In this document: positions 24,579-33,269 of the stretch, piece by piece | How positions within the stretch are numbered: the first letter of the stretch is position 1 | How the letters are laid out: each line of letters starts with the position of its first letter | Assembly (NCBI GenBank): GCA_003513005.1 | Contig: DOTD01000073.1 | Span: 1-64,000 of the forward strand | Direction: 5' to 3' | Origin: Desulfotomaculum sp. | GTDB taxonomy: Bacteria > Bacillota > Desulfotomaculia > Desulfotomaculales > Nap2-2B | DNA length: 64,000 bases | The notes under the pieces: generated by a model | What the model was told of the DNA's origin: nothing | Database searches by the model: none | The model's input: only the letters and a program-made list of their open reading frames with translations | Program-made: the position numbers and the translations under genes

Positions 24579-25703
24579 TTAAAATCCTTTTTCACGGTAA
24601 AATTGTTTCATCGTCTCGACAACATACTCTTGCTGTTCGGAAGCAAGTTCAGGGAATACCGGCAGGGATATGACCTCGCCGCAGGCTTTCTCGGCCTGGG
24701 GGAAATCACCGATTCTATAGTTTAAGGAGGAGAATGACGGCTGCAGGTGAAGCGGCAGCGGGTAGTATATAGCTGTCCCTACTCCTCTTTCATTTAAAAA
24801 GGCCTGAAGTTTATCCCTGTCGGGAACTCTAATTGTATACTGGTTGTAAGTATGGTACGCGTTATCAATTGTACGCGGCAACTTCACTATCTCATCCAGT
24901 CCGTGTTGTTTGAACAGCTTCATGTAATTTGCAGCCAGACTGTTTCTGGCTGCTATCCACTGATCAAGGTATTTCATTTTAACAGCCAGCACTGCCGCCT
25001 GAATCTCGTCAAGGCGGCTGTTTATCCCTACAACCTCGTGAAAATACTTCTTCCTGCTTCCATGAACCCTGAGCATTTTTACTTTTTCAGCCACTTCCGG
25101 ATTGCCGGTTACAACCATTCCCCCGTCGCCGAATCCGCCGAGATTTTTTGTGGGGAAGAAACTCAAGCATCCGGCGTCGCCGAAAGAGCAGGATTTTTTC
25201 CCGCCGTACAAAGAACCCATAGCCTGGGCAGTATCCTCGACAACTTTTAAGTTGTGTTTAACGGCGATTTCCATTAAGGGCGCCATATCCGCAGCCTGTC
25301 CATACAGATGCACAGGCATTATCGCCCTCGTTTTTTCAGTAATTTTTTCCTCAAGCAGATTTACATCAAGGTTGAACGTATCCGGGTCGATATCCACAAA
25401 GACCGGAACCGCCCCTGCCCTTATTATCGATCCTGCAGTAGCAAAAAACGTGAACGGTGTGGTGATCACTTCATCCTCAAAACCCACACCGCAGGCAAGT
25501 AAAGCCAGATAAAGCGCGTCGCTCCCGCTGCCGACGCCAATACCGTACTCTACATCCAGGTACCGGGCGGCTTCACGTTCCAGCTTCTGAACATTTTCCC
25601 CGAGAATGAACGAGCCTTTTGTAACAACCTGCCCGATAACTTCCTCCAATTCTTCTTTTATTCTCGTAGTCTGACTGGCCAAACTAAACTGAGGAACCTT
25701 CAT
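24579..25703 (-). CDS. wbpE: DegT/DnrJ/EryC1-family sugar aminotransferase, WbpE-like
   Basis: This 374-residue PLP enzyme of the sugar 3-aminotransferase group carries VGSGSDALYLALLA (phosphate-binding segment), VVEDTAQAMGS with the cofactor-binding Asp, and SFFPTKNLGGFGDGG, in which K186 should form the Schiff base. In context it transaminates UDP-3-keto-GlcNAc-uronate to UDP-3-amino-GlcNAc-uronate, with glutamate as donor. The start has AAAGGAGT 8 bases upstream. It lies 36 bases after the dehydrogenase/acetyltransferase fusion and 12 bases before the wbpI-like gene. Confidence 0.9.
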   Translation of the reverse strand: MKVPQFSLASQTTRIKEELEEVIGQVVTKGSFILGENVQKLEREAARYLDVEYGIGVGSGSDALYLALLACGVGFEDEVITTPFTFFATAGSIIRAGAVPVFVDIDPDTFNLDVNLLEEKITEKTRAIMPVHLYGQAADMAPLMEIAVKHNLKVVEDTAQAMGSLYGGKKSCSFGDAGCLSFFPTKNLGGFGDGGMVVTGNPEVAEKVKMLRVHGSRKKYFHEVVGINSRLDEIQAAVLAVKMKYLDQWIAARNSLAANYMKLFKQHGLDEIVKLPRTIDNAYHTYNQYTIRVPDRDKLQAFLNERGVGTAIYYPLPLHLQPSFSSLNYRIGDFPQAEKACGEVISLPVFPELASEQQEYVVETMKQFYREKGF

Positions 25704-25739
25704 GGTCTGACTCCTTTACTCTTATTGATGGAAAGAATA

Positions 25740-27275
25740 TCAAATATCCAGCTTAAACCCGCAGCTGCGGCATTGCTCTCCGGGTTCCAGTCTCTCGCCG
25801 CAAACACAAACCCAGCCAACCTGGCGCGCGGGATTGCCCATAACCAGCGCATGATCCTGTATATCTTTAGTTACGACTGCGCCTGCGCCAATCATGGCGT
25901 ATTTTCCAATTTCAATTCCGCAGACTATGGTAGCGTTAGCGCCAATAGAAGCGCCCCGGTGAATAATTGTCTTAATGTACTGATCACGGCGTGAAACATG
26001 ACTTCTGGGAATTTTAACATTTGTAAACACCATGGACGGCCCTAAAAAAACGTCGTCCTCACAGGTAACCCCCGTATATACTGAAACATTGTTCTGTATT
26101 TTAACATTGCTGCCGAGCGCAACGCCGGGCGCCACAACCACATTCTGCCCTATGTTGCAGCGTGGGCCAATCACAGCGCCAGCCATGACGTGGCTGAAAT
26201 GCCATATCTTGACCCCTGCGCCGATGCTGCAGCCTTCGTCTATAACTGCTGTGGGATGGGCGAAATAGGAGACCTCTTCCTTTGGCCCGCCGACTTTTAC
26301 CCAGTTTCCCTTATCCAGAAGCGATTTCTGCCCGGCAGACAGTATTTCCAGCACACGCAAGCCCTCCCACCCGTCTGTTTCCGGCGCCTGGCGGCTGTTT
26401 ACCGCTTCTATAAAAGCAAGACATTCCTGTCTCAACGGTTCATCGCCGGCGACTTCCAGCATTTCGGGATTATTGCGGACCGGCTCCGGAATCCCGTTTT
26501 TCCACTGAACAGGCTCCTTGAAATATAACAGTTTTTGTTCCCTGGCGGCGGTGTCGTCAAAAACGAGCATGCCTTCACTTCCCACCACCACAACCTTCTG
26601 TTCTTTTATAGGATACAGCCAGCTGGCCAGTACGCTGGCGCGCAGATTATTATCAAATTCAAGCTGCAGGCATACCGTATCATAAATTTCCGGCCTTAAG
26701 CCGGCTGTTCCCGCAGCGGATATTTTAGACGGCATGTCCCCGGCTAAAGATAAGATCAGCGAAATATCGTGGGGGGCAAAACTCCACATTACATTTTCTT
26801 CACTCCGGAACTTTCCCAGGTTCAAGCGGTATGAATAAATATGGTGGATTGAGCCTGCCAGACCCGATGCCACAGCCTGTTTTAGGACGATACCCGCAGG
26901 ATGGTAGTGAAGTATATGTCCCACCATAAGGATCCGCTTTTTTTCACCGGCAAGCAGGCACAATTCTTTTCCCTCCTGCACGGAAAGACAAAGCGGCTTT
27001 TCAACAAAGACATCCTTGTTTTCACGCAAGGCACGAAGGGCCAGCGCATAGTGATTCGCCGCCGGCGCGGCGATGACTACCGCGTTAATATCCGGATCCT
27101 TAAAAACCAGATCAACATCCGGGGTTGTTTCCACGTTATTATACTGCTGTTTTAATTCCCCAAGTGTCTTTTCCGACGTGTCGCAGATTACTTTTAACAC
27201 ACCCAGGTTATAAAAATTGCGTACGAGATTTTTTCCCCAATAACCAGCGCCTATTACAGCCGCCTTAAAAGTCAC
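25740..27275 (-). CDS. wbpB-wbpD: Fused UDP-GlcNAcA 3-dehydrogenase (WbpB-like) and N-acetyltransferase (WbpD-like)
   Basis: Residues 1 to about 330 are a Gfo/Idh/MocA oxidoreductase: nucleotide-binding GAGYWGKN near residue 9, and DVFVEKPLCLS with the conserved EKP lysine. About residues 345-480 are a left-handed beta-helix acetyltransferase (IWHFSHVMAGAVIGPRCNIGQN, VFTNVKIPRS), as in WbpD. A C-terminal zinc-ribbon-like CVCGERLEPGEQCRSCG ends the protein. In Pseudomonas these are separate genes, wbpB and wbpD, acting before and after the WbpE step. The fusion brings steps 2 and 4 of the route together. The start is GTG behind GGGAGG. Confidence 0.9.
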   Translation of the reverse strand: MTFKAAVIGAGYWGKNLVRNFYNLGVLKVICDTSEKTLGELKQQYNNVETTPDVDLVFKDPDINAVVIAAPAANHYALALRALRENKDVFVEKPLCLSVQEGKELCLLAGEKKRILMVGHILHYHPAGIVLKQAVASGLAGSIHHIYSYRLNLGKFRSEENVMWSFAPHDISLILSLAGDMPSKISAAGTAGLRPEIYDTVCLQLEFDNNLRASVLASWLYPIKEQKVVVVGSEGMLVFDDTAAREQKLLYFKEPVQWKNGIPEPVRNNPEMLEVAGDEPLRQECLAFIEAVNSRQAPETDGWEGLRVLEILSAGQKSLLDKGNWVKVGGPKEEVSYFAHPTAVIDEGCSIGAGVKIWHFSHVMAGAVIGPRCNIGQNVVVAPGVALGSNVKIQNNVSVYTGVTCEDDVFLGPSMVFTNVKIPRSHVSRRDQYIKTIIHRGASIGANATIVCGIEIGKYAMIGAGAVVTKDIQDHALVMGNPARQVGWVCVCGERLEPGEQCRSCGFKLDI

Positions 27276-27298
27276 CTAGTTTTCCTCCCGGGCACAGG

Positions 27299-28684
27299 TT
27301 AGATTTTGTAATACTCTCCGTTTACCGGCAACATGTCCATCCGGAAAATGATATTGCGCGTATCCAGTATCCTTTTCGCTCGTTCACAAATGACTTTGTA
27401 ATCAATATTACTGTGGTCTGTAGTAATAAGAATGAGATCAGCCTGCTCAACGCGCTCCGGCGTCAGCTCCAGCGATTTATGGGAAATACTTTTTATTTTG
27501 ATTGAAGGGATGTACGGATCGTGATAATCCACAATTGCTCCCAGGTTGATCAGCCTTTCCATGATTTCCAGGGCTGGCGACTCCCGCCAGTCGTCAATGT
27601 CCGCTTTGTAGGCGATCCCTGTTAAAAGCACCCTGGCGCCTTTGACGGCTATTTGTGAAAAGTTTAAAATATGCATGCACTGGTCGACAACATATTTCGG
27701 CATCTGCCGGTTTATCTCCCCGGCAACCTCAATAAGCCTGGTCTCCAGGCCAAATTCTTTTGCTTTATAAGTTAAATAAAAAGGATCGATAGGAATACAG
27801 TGCCCCCCCAAACCGGGTCCGGGATAAAAAGGCATGAAGCCATATGGTTTTGTTTTCGCAGCCTCGATTACTTCCCAAATATCTATATTCATCTTTTTGC
27901 AAAGGATAGCCATCTCGTTAACCAGTCCTATATTTACCAGGCGGAAGATGTTTTCCATGAGCTTTTCCATCTCCGCCACCCTGGGTGAAGTAACTCTCCA
28001 TACGGCAGCTTTTAAGACAGCCAGATAAAATTGCGCAGCAAGCCTGGCGCAATCTTCAGTTATGCCGCCCACCACCTTGGGAGTATTTTCAGTTTTAAAC
28101 TCCCGGTTGCCGGGATCAACTCTTTCCGGTGAATAAGCAAGAAAAAAATCCCTGCCGCAACTCATTTCTCTGGGCAAGGGCCCTGTTTCCTGAAACTCCC
28201 GCAGCAGCTCCGGCACATCCTGCCAGCGCCCCTCCAGGATAGGCAGCAGAACTTCCTCAGTGGTACCCGGATAGGTTGTGCTTTCCAATATAACAAGTGT
28301 ACCTTCGGCTATATTATTGGCGGCCTGCTTTGTAGAATTGATTATGTAGCGTAAATCCGGCTGCAGGTGCTTATCTAACGGGGTCGGCACACAAATGACA
28401 ATTATTTCTACATTCCGGAGTTCGCCGAGATCGCTCGTGGCTTGTAAGAATCCTCCGGCAACCAGTTTTTTCATTTTACTGCCGACAACATCTCCTATGT
28501 AGTTAATCCCTTGGTTGACAAGCTCGACGCGGTTTCTTTGAACATCAAACCCCTGCACATGAAAACCGGCTTCGGCTATTGTCGCCGCCAGCGGTAAACC
28601 CACATAGCCAAGTCCAATTATACCCACCCTGGCCGATCTGTCTTCTATCTTTTTATTAAGCTTAGCTGCACCTGGAGTTTCCAT
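27299..28684 (-). CDS. wbpA: UDP-N-acetyl-D-glucosamine 6-dehydrogenase, WbpA-like
   Basis: This is a UDP-sugar 6-dehydrogenase of 461 residues: NAD-binding GIIGLGYVGLPLAA, YSPERVDPGN, and GLGGHCIPIDP with the catalytic Cys. It oxidises C6 of UDP-GlcNAc to the uronate with two NAD+, the first step of the predicted UDP-ManNAc(3NAc)A route. I chose ATG 28684 because AGGG lies about 5 bases upstream; the ATG at 28705 has no clear site. The gene begins only 27 bases after acsE with no terminator visible, so it may be transcribed from the acs promoter. Confidence 0.9.
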   Translation of the reverse strand: METPGAAKLNKKIEDRSARVGIIGLGYVGLPLAATIAEAGFHVQGFDVQRNRVELVNQGINYIGDVVGSKMKKLVAGGFLQATSDLGELRNVEIIVICVPTPLDKHLQPDLRYIINSTKQAANNIAEGTLVILESTTYPGTTEEVLLPILEGRWQDVPELLREFQETGPLPREMSCGRDFFLAYSPERVDPGNREFKTENTPKVVGGITEDCARLAAQFYLAVLKAAVWRVTSPRVAEMEKLMENIFRLVNIGLVNEMAILCKKMNIDIWEVIEAAKTKPYGFMPFYPGPGLGGHCIPIDPFYLTYKAKEFGLETRLIEVAGEINRQMPKYVVDQCMHILNFSQIAVKGARVLLTGIAYKADIDDWRESPALEIMERLINLGAIVDYHDPYIPSIKIKSISHKSLELTPERVEQADLILITTDHSNIDYKVICERAKRILDTRNIIFRMDMLPVNGEYYKI

Positions 28685-28711
28685 TTCATCCCTCACTACT
28701 TTCATGTTAAT

Positions 28712-29509
28712 TTAGTCCCGGTTCCCAAACGCTGCGAGAAAAGAGTCACAGTAGATTTCCTTATTTAAAATGACCTTGGAGGCGGCAACTGCCTTGAGCA
28801 GTTCATCATCGTCAAGATTAACGATAGCCGCATCCAGCCCCGCCGCCATACACATAACCATAAATGTGCGGTTGAGCAGGCCTCGTTCGGCGCATCTCTG
28901 GGATACATTGCTCAAACCCAATGCCGTACGCGGCGGCGGATCAGCAAGCGTTTTGATCCAGCGGATTGCCTCGATTACCTCGGGACAGTGTTCCTGCCCG
29001 ACATTGCAGGGCAGGACAAGCGGATCGAGATACAGGTCTTCCATGGGGAAACCGCTGGCATCGGCGTTGACGATTATTTCCATGGCCAGGGCAGCCCTGT
29101 CTCCGGCGCTTTTTGGAACGCCTTTCTCGTTCATGGCCAGACCGATTAGCGCCGCTTTATACTTTAAAGCCATGGGTAAAAAGATATCTATCTTCCACTG
29201 GTCGGCTGTCGTAGAGTTGATCAGCGCTTTCCCCCTGTGAGCCTCTAGCCCTGCCTCAATCGCTTCCGGGTTGGTGGAATCGAGGCAGCAGGGAAGATCG
29301 GCAGTATCCTGAGCAGTCCTGACCAGCCATGCCATTGCCTCAGGCTGATCCTTGGCTTCCAGTAAAGGGCCCGTGCTGATATCAAGGTAATCAGCCCGCC
29401 GCCGGTACTGGCGCAAGGCCCAATGTCTAACCGGCTCCGGGTCTCTGCTTAGAACAGCCTCCCGAATATCTCCAAACATACCGTTAATGCGCTCGCCAAT
29501 TAAAATCAA
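28712..29509 (-). CDS. acsE: 5-methyltetrahydrofolate:corrinoid/iron-sulfur protein methyltransferase
   Basis: AcsE moves the methyl group from methyl-H4folate to the cobalt of the corrinoid/iron-sulfur protein in the Wood-Ljungdahl pathway. The 265-residue TIM-barrel protein starts LILIGERINGMFGDI and has YLDISTGP and CLDSTNPEAIEAGL, typical of pterin-binding methyltransferases. I chose the TTG at 29509 because GGAAGGGGG lies 8 bases upstream and the length then matches the 262-residue Moorella enzyme. The longer open frame to 29674 would overlap acsD and adds non-homologous residues. Confidence 0.92.
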   Translation of the reverse strand: MILIGERINGMFGDIREAVLSRDPEPVRHWALRQYRRRADYLDISTGPLLEAKDQPEAMAWLVRTAQDTADLPCCLDSTNPEAIEAGLEAHRGKALINSTTADQWKIDIFLPMALKYKAALIGLAMNEKGVPKSAGDRAALAMEIIVNADASGFPMEDLYLDPLVLPCNVGQEHCPEVIEAIRWIKTLADPPPRTALGLSNVSQRCAERGLLNRTFMVMCMAAGLDAAIVNLDDDELLKAVAASKVILNKEIYCDSFLAAFGNRD

Positions 29510-29556
29510 GAACGCAGCCCCCTTCCCTATGCTTATCAGATTATCACAGCCATAAT

Positions 29557-30504
29557 CTATTCTTCCATCAGGTTTTTCATGTGAACAAGAAACTGTTTTA
29601 AAGACCCGGGGTGCCTCATGACCATAATAGAACCCCCTGCCTGAGCCATCGTTGCCGCCGTGACAACTTCCCACATGACCGCACGCCTGGCTTGATCACC
29701 CCATTCAGGCGTTTCTTCAAACGGACTGTTGGCCTCTTTGGTCTTCCAGACTTCCTGCCCGATCTGGCAGAACATGGGCATGGCCAGCATTTTATCCCCG
29801 GACAACCCGCTGATCCTGATTCTTTCCATGATTGAGTAGGCGTACTCCAGCCCGTAGCCCAATGATCCCACAAGAGGGTCTATGACAATACGGTTTGAAG
29901 GCAGGCCCATCTCGGTAACCAGGATATTAAGCTGTTTAGCGATGTTTATATCCAGGGGGTTTGAAGCAATCAGGCTATGTCCGTGAACTATACAGGAGGC
30001 GGTTATTGTTTTGTAATTATCCTGCTTGGCGCACCCGACCAGGCAGTTTCTTCCCTCCAAAACCTTGCAGACTTCGCCAATAACCTGAACATCCTTTTCT
30101 TCCACTCCGCAGCCCATGATAATCAGCGGAACTTTCACAGCATCGGCAACGGCCCTGGCCGTTTCAGCGCATTGGGCAGGACTGCTGTCCAGGTTATCGG
30201 GGTGAGAGCCAGCCAGAGTAAGGCAGATTAAATCCGCGCCGTGTTCCTCGCACTTCCCTGCCCAGGCCGCCGGATCGTTCATAACACCCTCAAATTCAGA
30301 AGTCAGTATTTCAGGCCATTGTTTTGGCTCAATGTCCCAAACCTCCAGGGCAGCCAGCGGCCTGTTCGGCATCTCACCTTCAAAAAGAAGGAAAGGCAGC
30401 GTATAGTCACCGCCAGCTTTTACCGCGTTCAGGCCTGTGCCGATAACCACTTCGTTGATCCTGTTACTGTATTTTTCTTTTATAATATTTACAGCCACAT
30501 TCAT
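29557..30504 (-). CDS. acsD: Corrinoid/iron-sulfur protein small subunit
   Basis: AcsD (CdhD) is the TIM-barrel small subunit that holds the corrinoid with AcsC. The 315-residue protein has VVIGTGLNAVKAGGDYTLPF near its N-terminus and the long IVIDPLVGSLGYGLEYAYSI segment conserved in the family. The ATG at 30504 is only one base from AGGAGA. A GTG two codons later (30498) is better spaced and may be the real start. It lies between cooC and acsE in the same transcript. Confidence 0.93.
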   Translation of the reverse strand: MNVAVNIIKEKYSNRINEVVIGTGLNAVKAGGDYTLPFLLFEGEMPNRPLAALEVWDIEPKQWPEILTSEFEGVMNDPAAWAGKCEEHGADLICLTLAGSHPDNLDSSPAQCAETARAVADAVKVPLIIMGCGVEEKDVQVIGEVCKVLEGRNCLVGCAKQDNYKTITASCIVHGHSLIASNPLDINIAKQLNILVTEMGLPSNRIVIDPLVGSLGYGLEYAYSIMERIRISGLSGDKMLAMPMFCQIGQEVWKTKEANSPFEETPEWGDQARRAVMWEVVTAATMAQAGGSIMVMRHPGSLKQFLVHMKNLMEE

Positions 30505-30523
30505 TCTCCTGTTTTACAAATTA

Positions 30524-31294
30524 TCAGGGTTCTTCAATAATTTTAGTTTTGGACATAATCTCTGATACAGCCCTGACGACAGGCGATTCGTCAGGCAGCT
30601 CAAAGATCGGTCTGCCTACAAGATCAAAATCAATAACCTGTTCATCTTCGGGAATCGTTCCGATCAGCTTCAGGCCGGTTTTGGCAATCTCTTCTTTCAG
30701 CAGTTCCCCAAAATCCCCGGCGACTCTGTTGATTATAAGGTACATATTCCTGACGGCGAGGTTCAAGTTCACCACAAGCTCTTTGATCCTTTTCGCCGAC
30801 CGGATGCCCCTGACTGTCGCATCGCTTGTAATGAACAGAATATCCACATTGTCCGTGGTCTGCCTGCTTAAATGCTCCATACCGGCCTCGTTATCCATAA
30901 CTATATAAGGATAATTTGAGCTTAGCTGCTGTATAAAGTTCCGCAGGAGGTTATTGACATAGCAGTAGCATCCCTGTCCCTGTGGCCCGCCCATAACCAG
31001 CAGGTCAAAGTCATCCCCCTCGGCCAGGGATTGGTGGACACAGTAGGCAAGATAACGCTCCCTGGTCATGCCTGCCGGCAGCGGTTCGAGACTGCTGTTG
31101 ATCCTGGGTATTTTCGAAGAAATTGTCTGATCGCTAACCTTGATGCCTAGAGCCTCATTCAGATTTGCATTGGCGTCAGCATCCGCCGCCAGGACAGGTT
31201 TCCTGCCGGATTTGATTAATTGCCTGATCAAGAGCGCGGCAAGCGTTGTTTTGCCCGTTCCTCCCTTTCCTGCGACAGCTATCGTAAATGACAT
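30524..31294 (-). CDS. cooC: CooC/AcsF-type nickel-insertion ATPase
   Basis: This is a MinD/SIMIBI-class ATPase of 256 residues with the deviant Walker A GKGGTGKTT at residues 9-17 and the C109-Y-C111 motif (GQGCYCYVNNLL), the metal-binding pair of CooC dimers. Such ATPases load nickel into carbon monoxide dehydrogenase or the A cluster of acetyl-CoA synthase. Inside an acs cluster it is best read as the AcsB or CODH maturation factor. The ATG follows AGGAGCAAGG. Confidence 0.9.
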   Translation of the reverse strand: MSFTIAVAGKGGTGKTTLAALLIRQLIKSGRKPVLAADADANANLNEALGIKVSDQTISSKIPRINSSLEPLPAGMTRERYLAYCVHQSLAEGDDFDLLVMGGPQGQGCYCYVNNLLRNFIQQLSSNYPYIVMDNEAGMEHLSRQTTDNVDILFITSDATVRGIRSAKRIKELVVNLNLAVRNMYLIINRVAGDFGELLKEEIAKTGLKLIGTIPEDEQVIDFDLVGRPIFELPDESPVVRAVSEIMSKTKIIEEP

Positions 31295-31351
31295 ATCCTT
31301 GCTCCTATCCCGAAAATTAACTTACATTAGAAGGTCAGCTGCTGAGCGTGC

Positions 31352-33250
31352 TCATGTTCGCCTCTTATCCTTGAAATTTACAGACGGAAACAAGTTTAAA
31401 TCCGTGTGCGGAAGAAAAAGGGCTGAAATAAACTCATCATAAAAAGTTTTTTCCGCGGCCAGTTCCAAATATGTTATTTTTCCCGAGAGTTCCTCAAGCT
31501 TCCTCCGGGCTGATTTTGAAAGCAATACCTGGACAGCCCCTTTAAGGGAACTGTTGCCAAGGTAGGCATATCTGTCTTCCGGCAGGTCGGGCAGCATTCC
31601 TATTGCAACCGCCTGCCTGATATTTAAGAATCGCCCGAAGCCTCCGGCAAGGTAGATCCTTTCGATTGCTTCAACCGGCAGGCCGACTGTTTTCAGCATT
31701 GACCGTATTCCGGCAAATATTGCCGCTTTTGACCTGATCAGGTTTTTGACTTCTGTTTCTGAAATAGTTATTTCCCGGTTATTCAACCCGCTGGCTAAAA
31801 TAAACTCCAGGCCTTCGTCCCCTTCCCTGAACCGGTGGTTTTCAGTTTTTAAAATAAATTTGCCTGCCCGGTCAATAACGCCTTCCCTGTAAAAACAGGC
31901 CAGGCAGTCAATCAGGCCGGAACCGCAAATCCCCGCGGGCGGCGCATTGCCGACTGTCCGGCACTCCGCCCGGGAACCTTTTTCTGATATAAAAACACGC
32001 TCAATAGCGCCTTCGGCAGCCGGCATGCCGTATCTTATTCCGTTGCCCTCAAAAGCCGGCCCTGCGGAACAGGAGCAGGCAACCAGCCACTCCCTGTTTC
32101 CCAAAACCATCTCCCCATTAGTTCCCACATCTATAAAAAGAGCGGTCTCCTCCGCCTCGGCCATGCCCGTAACAAGCACACCCGCCGTGATGTCGCCCCC
32201 GATGTAGCTGGAAACCCCGGGAAGACAATGCACCCGCGCGTTGGGGTTTATTTTAAGGCCGATTTCCCCGGCCCGGCCCGGAGGCGGATTATTGGCAGCC
32301 GGCACATACGGCTCCAGGCGGATATATGCTGGATCAAGGCCCAGAAACAGGTGGGTCATGGTGGTATTGCCGGCGCAAACCGCTGCCCTGACGTCACCGG
32401 GGTCGATCTTATAATCATTTAGCATGCCGGAAACCAACCCGTTGATAGTCCCCGTCACGGCGCCCTGAAGTTCTCCCAGGCCGTCTTTATGCTCTCCGGC
32501 ATAAATTATCCTTGAAATAACATCTTCGCCATAAACAGATTGCTTATTATAAGCGCCTCTTGCGGCCACCTGCCGGCCGTTTTCGAGATCTGCCAGGCAG
32601 GCTGCGATAGTAGTCGTGCCTATATCAACGGCCAGGCCGTAATATTTTGAATCAGACACTGGTTCAACCTGTTCTATATATATTTCCCCGCCGGCCTCGG
32701 CCAGGGAAACGTTTACAATCCAACCTGATTCCCGCAATATGCCCGGCAAAGTACGAACAACGCCCAGGCCTGCGTTTATCCGGCTATCTCCCAGATGAAA
32801 ACGCAATTCATCAAGCAGCCTCCCCAGGTCGTCTTTGGGATCATCCAGCGACGGCTGCCGAAGTTTTAATTTTATTTTCCTGTAGAGCGGCCCGGAGGGA
32901 TCGATGCCCCGGCCGGGCTCCGACAAAACGATCCGGCGCAGGTCCACCAGAGAACTTTCCGGTATTTCGATGACCACGTCTTCTACCGGAACGCTCTGAC
33001 AGGCCAGAACAAACCCACAGGCTAACTCTTCCCCGGTAAGTCCGCCCGGCAATCCCGGCCTGACCCTTCCTTCCCTAAGTAAAACCTTGCACCTTCCGCA
33101 GGCGCCTTCTCCCCCGCAGGCGGCGCGTACAGGTATTTCCGCTTCCGCTATCGCCTGAAGAAGGTTCTCGCCGTTAGGTATGGCCACTGTCTTTCCCCAG
33201 GGGATGATTTTTACATTTCTAACCAAAGGATCTCCCAATTCACAGGTCAC
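31352..33250 (-). CDS. acsV: Reductive activator of the corrinoid/iron-sulfur protein (RACo), ASKHA ATPase with ferredoxin domain
   Basis: The N-terminus is a [2Fe-2S] plant-type ferredoxin domain with cluster ligands C45, C51, C54 and C84 (CGGEGACGRCKV). After a linker, about residues 200-600 are an ASKHA-fold ATPase (YGLAVDIGTTTIAACL, LFIDVGTNGEMVLGN, IYLAGGFGRFLNI). RACo uses ATP to return accidentally oxidised Co(II) in the corrinoid protein to Co(I). The 632-residue length is normal. The start is a GTG with a weak ribosome binding site, 19 bases after acsC. Confidence 0.92.
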   Translation of the reverse strand: MTCELGDPLVRNVKIIPWGKTVAIPNGENLLQAIAEAEIPVRAACGGEGACGRCKVLLREGRVRPGLPGGLTGEELACGFVLACQSVPVEDVVIEIPESSLVDLRRIVLSEPGRGIDPSGPLYRKIKLKLRQPSLDDPKDDLGRLLDELRFHLGDSRINAGLGVVRTLPGILRESGWIVNVSLAEAGGEIYIEQVEPVSDSKYYGLAVDIGTTTIAACLADLENGRQVAARGAYNKQSVYGEDVISRIIYAGEHKDGLGELQGAVTGTINGLVSGMLNDYKIDPGDVRAAVCAGNTTMTHLFLGLDPAYIRLEPYVPAANNPPPGRAGEIGLKINPNARVHCLPGVSSYIGGDITAGVLVTGMAEAEETALFIDVGTNGEMVLGNREWLVACSCSAGPAFEGNGIRYGMPAAEGAIERVFISEKGSRAECRTVGNAPPAGICGSGLIDCLACFYREGVIDRAGKFILKTENHRFREGDEGLEFILASGLNNREITISETEVKNLIRSKAAIFAGIRSMLKTVGLPVEAIERIYLAGGFGRFLNIRQAVAIGMLPDLPEDRYAYLGNSSLKGAVQVLLSKSARRKLEELSGKITYLELAAEKTFYDEFISALFLPHTDLNLFPSVNFKDKRRT

Positions 33251-33269
33251 CTTTTTCGCCTACGCCTTT

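Noticed and set aside
29510..29674. N-terminal extension of the acsE reading frame
   Set aside because: It overlaps acsD, its sequence is unlike AcsE, and a well-placed ribosome binding site points to the TTG at 29509.
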